Positions 35,167 through 46,039 of a DNA stretch of 64,000 bases are shown piece by piece. The notes beneath the pieces are model-generated. The model had not been told where the DNA came from and did no database searches. It worked only from the letters and a program-made list of their open reading frames with translations. Made by a program: the position numbers and the translations under genes. Location of the stretch: NCBI RefSeq assembly GCF_052117125.1, contig NZ_JBQKJT010000012.1, positions 1 to 64,000 of the forward strand. The letters run 5' to 3'. Source of the stretch: Avoscillospira_A sp052117125. Lineage in GTDB: Bacteria > Bacillota > Clostridia > Oscillospirales > Oscillospiraceae. The stretch's first letter is position 1. Every line of letters starts with the position of its first letter.

Positions 35167-35193
35167 CTGTTCAGTCTGTACAGTACGGAACAG
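35167..35193 (+). promoter_or_regulatory. Dyad-symmetric element downstream of the metV promoter
   Basis: CTGTTC (35167-35172) and GAACAG (35188-35193) flank the central palindrome CTGTACAG. The element starts 15 bp after the -10 box and ends 17 bp before the metV ATG, the place expected for a repressor operator. The cognate regulator is not known. Confidence 0.5.
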
Positions 35194-35210
35194 TAAAGGA
35201 GAAGAACAAC

Positions 35211-35852
35211 ATGATCGTCACGAAAAAAAAGCCCATCGAAGAATTGATGGCCATGCTCGGTGATGCCAAAAAGATCGCCATCATCGGCTGCGGCAGCTGC
35301 GCCACGGCCTGCGCCACCGGCGGCGAAAAGGAAGTGGCCGAGCTGAAGAAGTACCTGGAGAGCCAGGGACGCACGGTGGTGGCCACAGCCATGTCCGACT
35401 ACTGCTGCATGAACCTGACCACCAAGGGCAAGGTCAAGGGCTTTGACGCCGCCGGCGCCGAGGCGGTGGTCTGTATGGCCTGCGGCGACGGCACTCAGGT
35501 TGTCGCCAACAACGTCAAGGCCCCCACCTATCCGGCCAACAACACCATGTTCCTGGGCGAGGCCGTCAAGTTCGGCCTGTTCGAGGAGGCATGTCATCTG
35601 TGCGGCAACTGCGTCCTGGGCCAGACCGGCGGCATCTGCCCCATCACCCGCTGTGCCAAATCCCTGGTCAACGGCCCCTGCGGCGGTTCCAAGAACGGCA
35701 AGTGCGAGGTCAATCCCGAGAACGACTGCGCCTGGATCGCCATCTATAAGCGTCTGGAGCAGCAGGGCCGTCTGGACAACCTGTCCAAGACCCGCGCCGA
35801 CAAGGGCTACGAGGATGTGGCCTATCCGAGAACCATCAACATCAGGGGGTAA
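35211..35852 (+). CDS. metV: MetV, zinc-finger partner of methylenetetrahydrofolate reductase
   Basis: This 213-residue protein is related to the MTHFR C-terminal domain. It has an early CGSCATACATGG motif (about residue 27) and a late Cys cluster CHLCGNCVLGQTGGICPIT with PCGGSKNGKCEV, likely metal or Fe-S ligands. In acetogens MetV pairs with MetF in a complex that reduces methylene-THF. It is followed by metF after 6 nt. The ATG at 35211 has AAAGGAG upstream. Confidence 0.9.
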   Translation: MIVTKKKPIEELMAMLGDAKKIAIIGCGSCATACATGGEKEVAELKKYLESQGRTVVATAMSDYCCMNLTTKGKVKGFDAAGAEAVVCMACGDGTQVVANNVKAPTYPANNTMFLGEAVKFGLFEEACHLCGNCVLGQTGGICPITRCAKSLVNGPCGGSKNGKCEVNPENDCAWIAIYKRLEQQGRLDNLSKTRADKGYEDVAYPRTINIRG

Positions 35853-35858
35853 GGGAAC

Positions 35859-36785
35859 ATGAGTCTTCTGGAAAAAGCACTGGAGAGCGGCAAGTTCGGC
35901 GTCACCGCCGAAATGGCGCCGCCCAAGGGATATGATTTCACAAAGCAGCTGGAGGACGCCCAGCTTTTGAACGGCAAGGTCCACGGCGTCAATGTCACCG
36001 ATATGCAGTCCGCCAGCCTCAAGGCGTCCTCTCTGGGCCTGTGCATCAAGCTGAAGCAGGCCGGTGTGGAGCCGATTTTGCAGGTCACCGGCCGCGACCG
36101 CAGCCGGATGGCCATTATGGCCGATATACTGTCCGCCGCCGCCTTCGGCATCGATACCATGCTGGCCCTCACCGGCGACCATCCGGTGGTAGGCGACTGC
36201 AAGCAGTCCAAGCCTGTCTACGATCTGGACTCCGTGGGCATCCTCAATATGCTGTCCACCATGGAAGTCACCGACCGGGACTGCGGCGGCAACGAGCTGG
36301 ACGGCGGCGCGCCCCGGTTCTACAAGGGCGCTGCCGTGACCCCCGTCTATGAGCCCATTCAGCTGCAAATCAACAAGCTGCGCCAGAAGGTGGACGCCGG
36401 TGCCAAGTACATCCAGACCCAGGGCATTTTTGATATGGAAAGCCTCAAGCGCTTCCTGGACCTGGTGGACAAGGCCAACATCAAGTGCCACATCATGGCC
36501 GGTATCATCCCCCTGAAGGCCGCCGGTATGGCAAAGTATATGAATGCCAACGTCCCCGGCATCGCCGTACCCCAGGATATGATCGACCGTCTGGAAGCCG
36601 CCGCCGCCGAGGGCAAGGAAAAGGGCGTCAAGGGCCTGCCCATGCAGCTGGGCATCGAAATGGCCGCCGAGTTTATCGCCAAGATTCACGATGAGAAGAT
36701 TTGCGACGGTGTCCATATCATGGCCATCGGCGCGGAAAAGAACGTACCGACTATCCTGGAAAAGGCCGGTATCACCATCGAGTAA
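35859..36785 (+). CDS. metF: Methylenetetrahydrofolate reductase MetF
   Basis: This 308-residue TIM-barrel protein begins with FGVTAEMAPPKGYDF and has VTGRDRSRMAIMADIL, MLALTGDHPVVGD and GAKYIQTQGIFDMESLKRFL, abbreviated around residues 179-198. It reduces 5,10-methylene-THF to 5-methyl-THF, with flavin expected. With MetV it supplies methyl groups for methionine synthesis or a Wood-Ljungdahl-like branch; no other pathway genes are in the window. Confidence 0.94.
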   Translation: MSLLEKALESGKFGVTAEMAPPKGYDFTKQLEDAQLLNGKVHGVNVTDMQSASLKASSLGLCIKLKQAGVEPILQVTGRDRSRMAIMADILSAAAFGIDTMLALTGDHPVVGDCKQSKPVYDLDSVGILNMLSTMEVTDRDCGGNELDGGAPRFYKGAAVTPVYEPIQLQINKLRQKVDAGAKYIQTQGIFDMESLKRFLDLVDKANIKCHIMAGIIPLKAAGMAKYMNANVPGIAVPQDMIDRLEAAAAEGKEKGVKGLPMQLGIEMAAEFIAKIHDEKICDGVHIMAIGAEKNVPTILEKAGITIE

Positions 36786-36808
36786 ACCGCATTTCATAGA
36801 AAAACAAG

Positions 36809-36846
36809 CGGACACGCTGCCGGGATTGGGCAGCGTGTCCGTTTTT
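36809..36846 (+). terminator. Terminator of metV-metF
   Basis: A 13-bp perfect stem (36809-36821 with 36829-36841, CGGACACGCTGCC on one arm) with a 7-nt loop is followed by five T residues. Confidence 0.88.
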
Positions 36847-36867
36847 GATTGGCAGGGGGTACGCAAG

Positions 36868-37066
36868 AAGGCCGCCGTCCGCCACCCGCGTTGGGGTGGG
36901 GACGGCGGCCTTACGGCTGACGCCGTGGGGGCTGCGCCATCTGCGGATGGCGCTTTGGGACGATAGGGGATTTCGCCCGCTGCGGCGGGCGACTGGGGGC
37001 GCTGCCCCCTGGACCCCTGCGATTTTTTGAAAAAAATCGAGTAAAACTTTTATCTTTGGGTACGCT
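36868..37066. repeat. Intergenic multi-hairpin repeat, copy 2
   Basis: This is the longest copy. It has the AAGGCCGCCGTCC stem, a GCGCCATC/GATGGCGC hairpin (with small changes), CGCCCGC/GCGGGCG, then GGGGGC/GCCCCC, and ends with GATTTTTT-AAAAAATC and an AAAAC-TTTT tail. The 296-nt gap from 36786 to 37081 contains only the metF terminator and this element. Confidence 0.75.
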
Positions 37067-37081
37067 GGTTGTGGGTAGTGC

Positions 37082-37840
37082 TCAGAGCATATCGGTCAAA
37101 ACCTTGACGGCCAGCAGCACCAGGGCTACGATGACCACGGGCCGCACGATTTTCGCGCCGTTGCGGATGGTCAATCCCGCGCCCACATAGTGCCCGGCAA
37201 AGGAGGCCACCGAAGCAATCAGACCAACAGCCCAATAAACCTCGCCGTACAACACGGCGGTGATCAGGGAACCGATGCCCGAGGACAGGTTGACCACCTT
37301 TACATTGCCCGACGCCGTCCGCACGTCCATCTGACCCAGGCCCGTGAAGATCAGCAGCAGGAACGTGCCGGTACCGGGGCCGTAAAAACCGTCATATGCG
37401 CCGATGACCAGGGACGCGCCCAGCACAATCCCCAGCTGCCGCCGACGGCTGATATCGCCGGGGACCTCCCGGAAACTCCGCTGCCGCAGAACCACAATGG
37501 CGACAATGGGCAGCACCACCAGCAGCAGATACTGAAGATACGTTTCCGGCATCAGCAGCTGCAAGCGGGTACCGCCCACGCTGCCCAGCAGCGCCATGGC
37601 AATGGAGGGAATGGCCAGCTTCCAATCGATGTAGCCGCTGCGGATATACCGCCCCACCGAGGCCAGGGAACCGATGGAAGCCGAAATCTTGTTGGTGCCC
37701 AAGGCCGCGTGCATGGGCAGTCCCGCCAGTAGATAGGTGGGCACAGAGATAATGCCGCCGCCACCGGCAATGGCGTCCAAAAATGAGGCCAGAAAGACGC
37801 CGCCGCAGGCAATGAGCACCATGGAGAGCGTCAGTTCCAT
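37082..37840 (-). CDS. TauE/SafE-family sulfite/sulfonate exporter
   Basis: This membrane protein of about 252 residues has eight hydrophobic helices and the repeated family motif GGGIISVPTYLLAGLP (about 25-40) and YDGFYGPGTGTFLLLIF (about 147-163). Relatives export sulfite, sulfoacetate or similar small anions. The ATG at 37840 has GGAGG 9 nt upstream, inside the end of the HAD gene. The substrate is not shown by context. Confidence 0.9.
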   Translation of the reverse strand: MELTLSMVLIACGGVFLASFLDAIAGGGGIISVPTYLLAGLPMHAALGTNKISASIGSLASVGRYIRSGYIDWKLAIPSIAMALLGSVGGTRLQLLMPETYLQYLLLVVLPIVAIVVLRQRSFREVPGDISRRRQLGIVLGASLVIGAYDGFYGPGTGTFLLLIFTGLGQMDVRTASGNVKVVNLSSGIGSLITAVLYGEVYWAVGLIASVASFAGHYVGAGLTIRNGAKIVRPVVIVALVLLAVKVLTDML

Positions 37841-37841
37841 C

Positions 37842-38669
37842 TCACTGACCCTCCACGCCGGGCAGGCTGTTGAGGACCTTGGCAACTCCGTCGTTGTCGT
37901 TGGTGTCCGTCAGACGGTCGGCCAGCGCCTTGGCCTCGTCGCTGCCGTTGGCCATGACCACCGCCGTACCGGCATAGCGCAGCATACCCAGATCGTTGCC
38001 GCTGTCGCCGATGGCCAGAACCTGCTCCCGCTGCAGGCCCAGGTGCTTTGCCAGCCAGGCCAGACCCGTGCCCTTGTCCACGTTGGCGGGCATCATTTCC
38101 AGGTCCACAGGATCGGAGGTGCAGAAGTAGGCGTTTATGCCGGCCAGCAGCTTCCAGGCTTCGTCCCGGACCGCTGGAGAGGGGAAGTACATATGGACTT
38201 TCGGCACGGTGCCGGTCAATTCGTCAATCCAGCGGTCATAGCCCTCCACCGGCGTGCGGGACTCGTGGATGGTGCAGTTGCCGCTGGCAGCTTCATAGCG
38301 CTCGATCTCGGCCACCCGTTCCGCCGGAGCCCAGATCTTGCCCTGCCAGTAAACCTCGTACATCACCTCCAGATGGCGCAGCCGACGCCAGCCCTCCCGG
38401 ACCAGCTCCAGGGGCAGACACTCGCTGTACAGCTCCTCGCCGGAGGGACAGCGGATGACCTGGGTGCCGGTGGAGGCGACCGCATACCGGATTTGCGGCA
38501 GCTGCTCCAACATCCGGGTAAACTCACACAGGGCGCGGCCCGAGGCAAAAACCACCTCCAGACCCCGCGCGGCAGCGGCGGCCACGGCGTCAATGGTGGC
38601 CGGAGACAGGGTACGATCGCTGCGCAGCAGCGTGCCGTCCAGATCGACGGCAATCAATCGAGTTTCCAT
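37842..38669 (-). CDS. Cof-type HAD-family phosphatase
   Basis: This 275-residue protein has HAD motif I VDLDGTLLRSD (residues 7-17), motif II ASGRALCEF, a cap domain in the middle and motifs III-IV with KGTGLAWLAKHLG and AIGDSGNDLGMLRYAG. It probably hydrolyses sugar phosphates or flavin phosphates; the substrate is unknown. The ATG at 38669 follows AAGGAG; longer upstream readings have no family sequence. It is cotranscribed with the TauE gene. Confidence 0.92.
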   Translation of the reverse strand: METRLIAVDLDGTLLRSDRTLSPATIDAVAAAAARGLEVVFASGRALCEFTRMLEQLPQIRYAVASTGTQVIRCPSGEELYSECLPLELVREGWRRLRHLEVMYEVYWQGKIWAPAERVAEIERYEAASGNCTIHESRTPVEGYDRWIDELTGTVPKVHMYFPSPAVRDEAWKLLAGINAYFCTSDPVDLEMMPANVDKGTGLAWLAKHLGLQREQVLAIGDSGNDLGMLRYAGTAVVMANGSDEAKALADRLTDTNDNDGVAKVLNSLPGVEGQ

Positions 38670-38793
38670 GGCGTGCTCCTTCTTCAATGCTTCAATGGGA
38701 AATGGCGGCAATTCTACTGCCGCAATCGGAGCTATTTTACCATTCACTGTGTCAAAAGACAAGAAAGAAGTACAGAGTATTTACAATTTATTC

Positions 38794-38822
38794 TTTTATT
38801 ATAGCTATCATTGTGTTATAAT
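38794..38822 (+). promoter_or_regulatory. Probable secA promoter
   Basis: TATAAT (38817-38822) has an AT-rich weak -35 (TTTTAT) 17 bp upstream. The surrounding 120 bp are clearly more AT-rich than the genes and hold nothing else recognisable. Confidence 0.5.
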
Positions 38823-38903
38823 GCTTTGATGAAAATTTATTTATCCTATTTATAATGCGATTTCATGCCGTTTCGGCATCTGATAACGAAAGGTGAAACA
38901 GCA

Positions 38904-41653
<2,750 letters not shown>

Positions 41654-41657
<4 letters not shown>

Positions 41658-42439
41658 TCTATGAACCGATTACGGTGGGGGGCTTCGTGTCCCCCCATCG
41701 TTTTACCGACCGGTCCGGCGGCGTCAGCACCGGCTATCTTTCCAGTCTCAATCTGGGCTTCAGCCGGGGCGACGACCGGGAGAATGTCCTGGAAAACCAC
41801 CGCCGCCTGGCGAAGGCTGTGGGCTATGACGTAGAAAAACTGGTCTGCACCCACCAAATCCATACGGACACGGTCCGGGTGGTGACGGAGGCCGACTGGG
41901 GACAGGGCGTCTTTCACAGCCCCGCGCCGGAGTGCGACGGTCTGGTGACCAACGTCCCCGGCACGGCGGTCATGGCTTTCGGCGCCGACTGCACTGTGAC
42001 CCTGCTGGAGGACCCGGTCACCGGCGCCGTGGGCGCCGTCCACGCCGGATGGCGCGGCACGGCCCTGGGCATTGTGGCCAAGGCCGTGGACACCATGGTG
42101 GCCGCGTTCGGCAGCCGCCGGGAGGACATTCGGGCCTGCATCGGCCCCTGTATCCAGCGCTGCTGCTTTGAGACCCGGGCCGACGTGCCGGAAGCCATGG
42201 TCAAATCACTGGGCGACGAGGCCCAGCCGGCCATTGACGACCACGGCGACGGCACCTACCATGTGGATTTGGTGGACCTGAATACCATTTGGCTGAAACG
42301 GGCCGGTATTGTGGAGCCCTGGGCGCTGCCCTACTGCACGGCCTGCGACACGGAGCGGTTCTGGTCCCATCGGAAAGTGGGCGACCGCCGGGGCGTCCAG
42401 GCGGGCGTGATTGTGTGTGCCGGGAGGAAGATGCCATGA
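41654..42439 (+). CDS. pgeF: Purine nucleoside phosphorylase / laccase-domain protein PgeF (YlmD-like)
   Basis: This 261-residue protein has the family start FVSPHRFTDRSGGVSTGYLS, the zinc ligands in CTHQIHTDTV (His), ADCTVTLLEDP, GAVHAGWRGTALGI (His) and IGPCIQRCCFE (Cys). Older names call it polyphenol oxidase; recent work on relatives shows purine nucleoside phosphorolysis or peptidoglycan editing. It is coupled to secA through ATGA and overlaps the next gene in the same way. Confidence 0.93.
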
Positions 42440-43968
42440 GCCGCAAGCTGCGACTGGGGGCGCTGCTGCTGAGCTTCTGTCTGCTGATGGGCTGTGCCCT
42501 TCCGGTGGCGGAGGAAGCGGAGGAACCGCTGCAGGAGACCGTGGCAGAAGAGCCGGAGACCAAGGAGGAAAAACCCTTCGGTCTGGCCTGGGAGCCGGAC
42601 GAAACGCTGAACCCCTACAGCTGCATGGTGCTGAGCAACCGCACGGTGTTGTCCCTGCTCTATGAGCCGCTATTTACCGTCAACGCCGACTTTACGGCCA
42701 CGCCGTACCTCTGTGAAAGTCTGACCAGCTCCGGCGACGGCCGGACCCATACGTTGACGCTGCGCCAGGGCGTGACCTTTTCCAACGGTACGGCCCTGAC
42801 GGCGGCCGACGCGGCGGCGTCCATCCGGGCGGCCCAGAACAGCGAGTACTATGGCAGCCGCCTCCAGGATATTCTGTCGGTGCAGGCCACCGGCGATTTG
42901 CAGCTGACCATCACCACCGGCTCGGCCTGCGGTTCGCTGCCGTCGCTGCTCAATGTGTATGTGGTCCAGGCGGCCACCACAGGGGATACCATTCCCGTGG
43001 GGACCGGCCCCTACCGCTGCGACGGGACCCAGCTGCTGCAAACCGACTGGTGGCGGGAGACGAAACCGCCGGTCTCCGAGGAGACCATCGGCCTGGTGTC
43101 TGTAAGCTCCGCCGCCGACATTCGGGACTCCTTTGAACGGGGCGATGTCACCCTGGTCTGCGCCGATCCCAACGCCGGCGCCCAGCTGACGTATCACACG
43201 GACTATGAGCTGTGGAACAACAACACCACCGTGCTGCAGTATGTGGGATTTAACCTCAGCAGTCCCGTTTTTGCCTATACGCCGGTGCGCACGGCGGTGA
43301 CCCATGCCCTGGACCGGGATACCATCATCTCCAATACGGCCCTGGGTTTTGCCACGACGGCGACGCTTCCGGCCTCGTCCCGATGGGATGGGTACGATCA
43401 GAAGCTGGCGGCAAAGTATGGCTATGACGAGGAGGCGTTCGAGAAAATTCTCGAGTCGTCGGAGATCCGCGACTATGACGAGGACGGCATCCTGGAGATC
43501 TATACCGGCAGCGGCACCCAGTCTCTGAAAGGAACGCTGCTGGTATGCAATACGTCGGAGCAGCGGACGGCGGCGGCCCAGATGGTGGTGGATGCCCTCA
43601 ACAGCCGGGGCTTTGATCTGACCGTCAAATCTCTGGACTATGACGAGTATGTTTACGCCCTGCGGACCGGCAGCTACGACCTCTACTACGGCGAGGTGCG
43701 GCTGCGGCCGGATTTTGATCTCAGCGGCTTTTTCAACGCGTCCGGCAGTCTCAGCTATGGCGGTATGGCCGACGGAACGCTGGCGACCCTCTGTGACCGG
43801 GCGGTGGAGAACATCGGCAACGTCTATGAGCTCCACTCCGAGATCATGTCGCGGGGAATGCTCTGTCCCATCCTCTGCAAGACGTATGCCATCTATTCCG
43901 GCCGTGGCCGGGTCACCAATTTGAATCCCTGTCTCGACGGCGTCTTTACGCTGCCCTACGGAGAATAA
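42436..43968 (+). CDS. Lipoprotein, extracellular solute-binding protein family 5
   Basis: This 510-residue lipoprotein has a signal peptide with the lipobox LLMGC (Cys20) and an acidic linker (residues 25-46). The SBP family 5 fold follows: LNPYSCMVLSNRTVLSLLYEP, YLCESLTSSGDGRTHTLTLR with FSNGTALTAADAAASI, then AYTPVRTAVTHALDRDTII. Family 5 proteins bind peptides, nickel or other ligands for ABC importers, but no permease or ATPase genes are nearby. The ATG at 42436 overlaps the pgeF stop. Confidence 0.9.
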   Translation: MSRKLRLGALLLSFCLLMGCALPVAEEAEEPLQETVAEEPETKEEKPFGLAWEPDETLNPYSCMVLSNRTVLSLLYEPLFTVNADFTATPYLCESLTSSGDGRTHTLTLRQGVTFSNGTALTAADAAASIRAAQNSEYYGSRLQDILSVQATGDLQLTITTGSACGSLPSLLNVYVVQAATTGDTIPVGTGPYRCDGTQLLQTDWWRETKPPVSEETIGLVSVSSAADIRDSFERGDVTLVCADPNAGAQLTYHTDYELWNNNTTVLQYVGFNLSSPVFAYTPVRTAVTHALDRDTIISNTALGFATTATLPASSRWDGYDQKLAAKYGYDEEAFEKILESSEIRDYDEDGILEIYTGSGTQSLKGTLLVCNTSEQRTAAAQMVVDALNSRGFDLTVKSLDYDEYVYALRTGSYDLYYGEVRLRPDFDLSGFFNASGSLSYGGMADGTLATLCDRAVENIGNVYELHSEIMSRGMLCPILCKTYAIYSGRGRVTNLNPCLDGVFTLPYGE

Positions 43969-43981
43969 CGCAATAAAAAAC

Positions 43982-44025
43982 AAACGGTGTGCGCCGCAAG
44001 CGAGTTTGCGGCGCACACCGTTTTT
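43982..44025 (+). terminator. Terminator of the secA-pgeF-SBP unit
   Basis: A stem of about 18 bp (AAACGGTGTGCGCCGCAA and its complement) with a short loop runs into TTTTT, 14 nt after the SBP stop. Confidence 0.88.
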
Positions 44026-44039
44026 GCAGGACTATGGGA

Positions 44040-44193
44040 CAGCGGCCTTACGGCGGGCGGGTGTTTCGCCCACTGTGGCCGGCTACCGGGGACGCTGGCC
44101 CCTGGACCCTGCGATCAGGGCAGCTTACCGCCGGTGTTCCAACCGGCGGTAAGTTGCCCTATAAAAAAATCATGTAAAACTGTTATTTTGGAG
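44040..44193. repeat. Intergenic multi-hairpin repeat, diverged copy 3
   Basis: This shares with copy 2 the order GGATTTCGCCC/GTTTCGCCC, GGGGGCGCTGCCCCC or GACGCTGGCCCC, CTGGACCC-TGCGAT, and the tail AAAAAATC-TGTAAAAC. The first stem is replaced by GGGCAGCTTACCGCCGGT with its complement (44118-44159). It lies between convergent genes. Together with the terminator it fills the 232-nt gap. Confidence 0.6.
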
Positions 44194-44200
44194 CCGTACA

Positions 44201-46039
44201 TCAACTCAGTTCGGTCATACCGTTATACAGATGGTAATATGCGCCGCCCTGTTCCAACAGCTCATCATGGTCGCCCCGCTCGATAATCCGGCCATGGTCC
44301 AGCACCATAATGGCGTTGGCGTTGCGGACCGTACTGAGCCGGTGGGCGATGACAAACACCGTCCGGCCCTCCATCAGCCGGTCCATGCCCTTTTCAATGA
44401 GCCGCTCCGTTCGGGTATCGATGTTGGACGTGGCTTCGTCGAGAATCAGCACCGGCGGGTCCGCCACCGCCGCCCGGGCAATGGCCAGAAGCTGCCGCTG
44501 GCCCTGGCTCAGATTGGCTCCATCGCCGGTGATGACCGTATCATAGCCCTGGGGCAGACGGGTGATAAAGGAGTGGGCGTTGGCGATTTTGGCGGCTTCG
44601 ATGACCTCTTCCTCGGTGGCGTCCAGCTTGCCGAACCGGATGTTGTCGGCAATGGTGCCGGAAAACAGGTGGGTGTCCTGGAGGACGATGCCGAGACTGC
44701 GGCGCAGGTCCGCTTTGGCAATGTCCCGCACGTCCAGACCGTCATAGGTGATGACGCCGCCGTTGACGTCGTAGAATCGGTTGATGAGGTTGGTGATGGT
44801 GGTCTTGCCCGCGCCGGTGGAGCCGACAAAGGCGATTTTCTGGCCCGGCTTGGCGTAGAGACTGACGCCCTGGAGAATCAGCCGGTCCGGCGTATACCCG
44901 AAGTCCACATGGTCAAAACGCACGTCGCCCCGCAGGGGTACCAGAGAGCCGTCGGGCTTCTGCCAGGCCCATCGGCCCGTCTTTTCCGTGCAGGCCGTCA
45001 GGCCCTCCGGCGTCTCCCGGACACAGGTCAGGTGAATGTTGCCCTCGTCCACCTCCGGCTGTTCCTGCAAGACGGTGAAAATCCGCTCCGCGCCAGCCAG
45101 GGCCGACAGCACCATGCCGCTCTGCTGGGTCAGCTGGTTGATGGGCAGCGCCGCCTGTCGGACGAAGACCAGATAGGTGGCCAGACTGCCCACGTCGGTC
45201 ATGCCCCACAGGGCCATCAGTCCGCCCAGCACCGCCACAATGGCGTAGTTGATATAGGAGATGCTGACCACCGCCGGAACCTGCGTGCCTGCGTAACTCT
45301 GGGCGCCGGTACCGGCCTGGCGAAGGGCTTCGTTGTATTCGCTGAAGTCCCGCAGGTTTGCGGCTTCGTGGTTAAAGACCTTGACCACCTTCTGGCCGCT
45401 GACCATCTCCTCAATGTATCCGTCCAGACGGCCCAGGTGTTCCTGCTGCCGGGCAAAGTACCGGCGGCTGCGACGGCTGGAATACTGGATATAGGCGAAC
45501 ATGGCGCCGTAGCTGACGGTGACGATCAGGGAAAGACGCCAGTTGAGAATATACAGCAGCACCAGCAGGCCCACCACCTGGATAAAGGTCTGGATGACCA
45601 TGGCGAAGCTGTTGTTCAGCGCGTCGGAAACCGTGTCCACATCGTTGGTGAAATAGCTCATGGTGTCGCCGTGGCGGCGGCTGTCGAAGAAGGACAGGGG
45701 CAGCGTCTGCAAATGGGAAAACAGGTCCCGGCGGATGTCATAGAGGATTTTCTGGGCGGCCCGAACCATGGTCTGGGTGTAGCCCAATGCCGCCAGAACA
45801 CCGGCGCCGTAGATGGCGGCGGCGATAAGGACGCCCCGGACCAGCGCCCCGCCGTCGCCGCCGGCCAGACTGTTGACGATGGGCCGGATCATATAGGTAC
45901 CCAGCAGATTGGCCAGGGCGCTGACGGCGGCCAGGACGCCCACAATGACCATGAGGACCGTATGGCGGCCCATGTAGCGGGCCAGGGAACGGACGGTACG
46001 GCCCAGGTTTTCCGGCCGCTTATTGGTGGGTCTGGCCAT
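44201..46039 (-). CDS. Heterodimeric ABC exporter, subunit with intact catalytic site
   Basis: This 612-residue protein has six membrane helices in the first 330 residues, then an ATPase domain with Walker A GSTGAGKTT (about residue 412), signature LSQGQRQLLAI and Walker B LILDEATSNID with the catalytic Glu, plus an H-loop in VIAHRLST. A short insertion (about 350-375) sits between the domains. It pairs with the upstream subunit, which has Asp in place of the catalytic Glu, as in TM287/288-type exporters. It is likely a drug or peptide exporter. Confidence 0.93.
   Translation of the reverse strand: MARPTNKRPENLGRTVRSLARYMGRHTVLMVIVGVLAAVSALANLLGTYMIRPIVNSLAGGDGGALVRGVLIAAAIYGAGVLAALGYTQTMVRAAQKILYDIRRDLFSHLQTLPLSFFDSRRHGDTMSYFTNDVDTVSDALNNSFAMVIQTFIQVVGLLVLLYILNWRLSLIVTVSYGAMFAYIQYSSRRSRRYFARQQEHLGRLDGYIEEMVSGQKVVKVFNHEAANLRDFSEYNEALRQAGTGAQSYAGTQVPAVVSISYINYAIVAVLGGLMALWGMTDVGSLATYLVFVRQAALPINQLTQQSGMVLSALAGAERIFTVLQEQPEVDEGNIHLTCVRETPEGLTACTEKTGRWAWQKPDGSLVPLRGDVRFDHVDFGYTPDRLILQGVSLYAKPGQKIAFVGSTGAGKTTITNLINRFYDVNGGVITYDGLDVRDIAKADLRRSLGIVLQDTHLFSGTIADNIRFGKLDATEEEVIEAAKIANAHSFITRLPQGYDTVITGDGANLSQGQRQLLAIARAAVADPPVLILDEATSNIDTRTERLIEKGMDRLMEGRTVFVIAHRLSTVRNANAIMVLDHGRIIERGDHDELLEQGGAYYHLYNGMTELS

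Noticed and set aside
44118..44159. Rho-independent terminator for the ABC exporter operon
   Set aside because: The stem is strong, but no T-run follows on the minus strand. The A-run lies on the wrong side, so it was counted as part of repeat copy 3.
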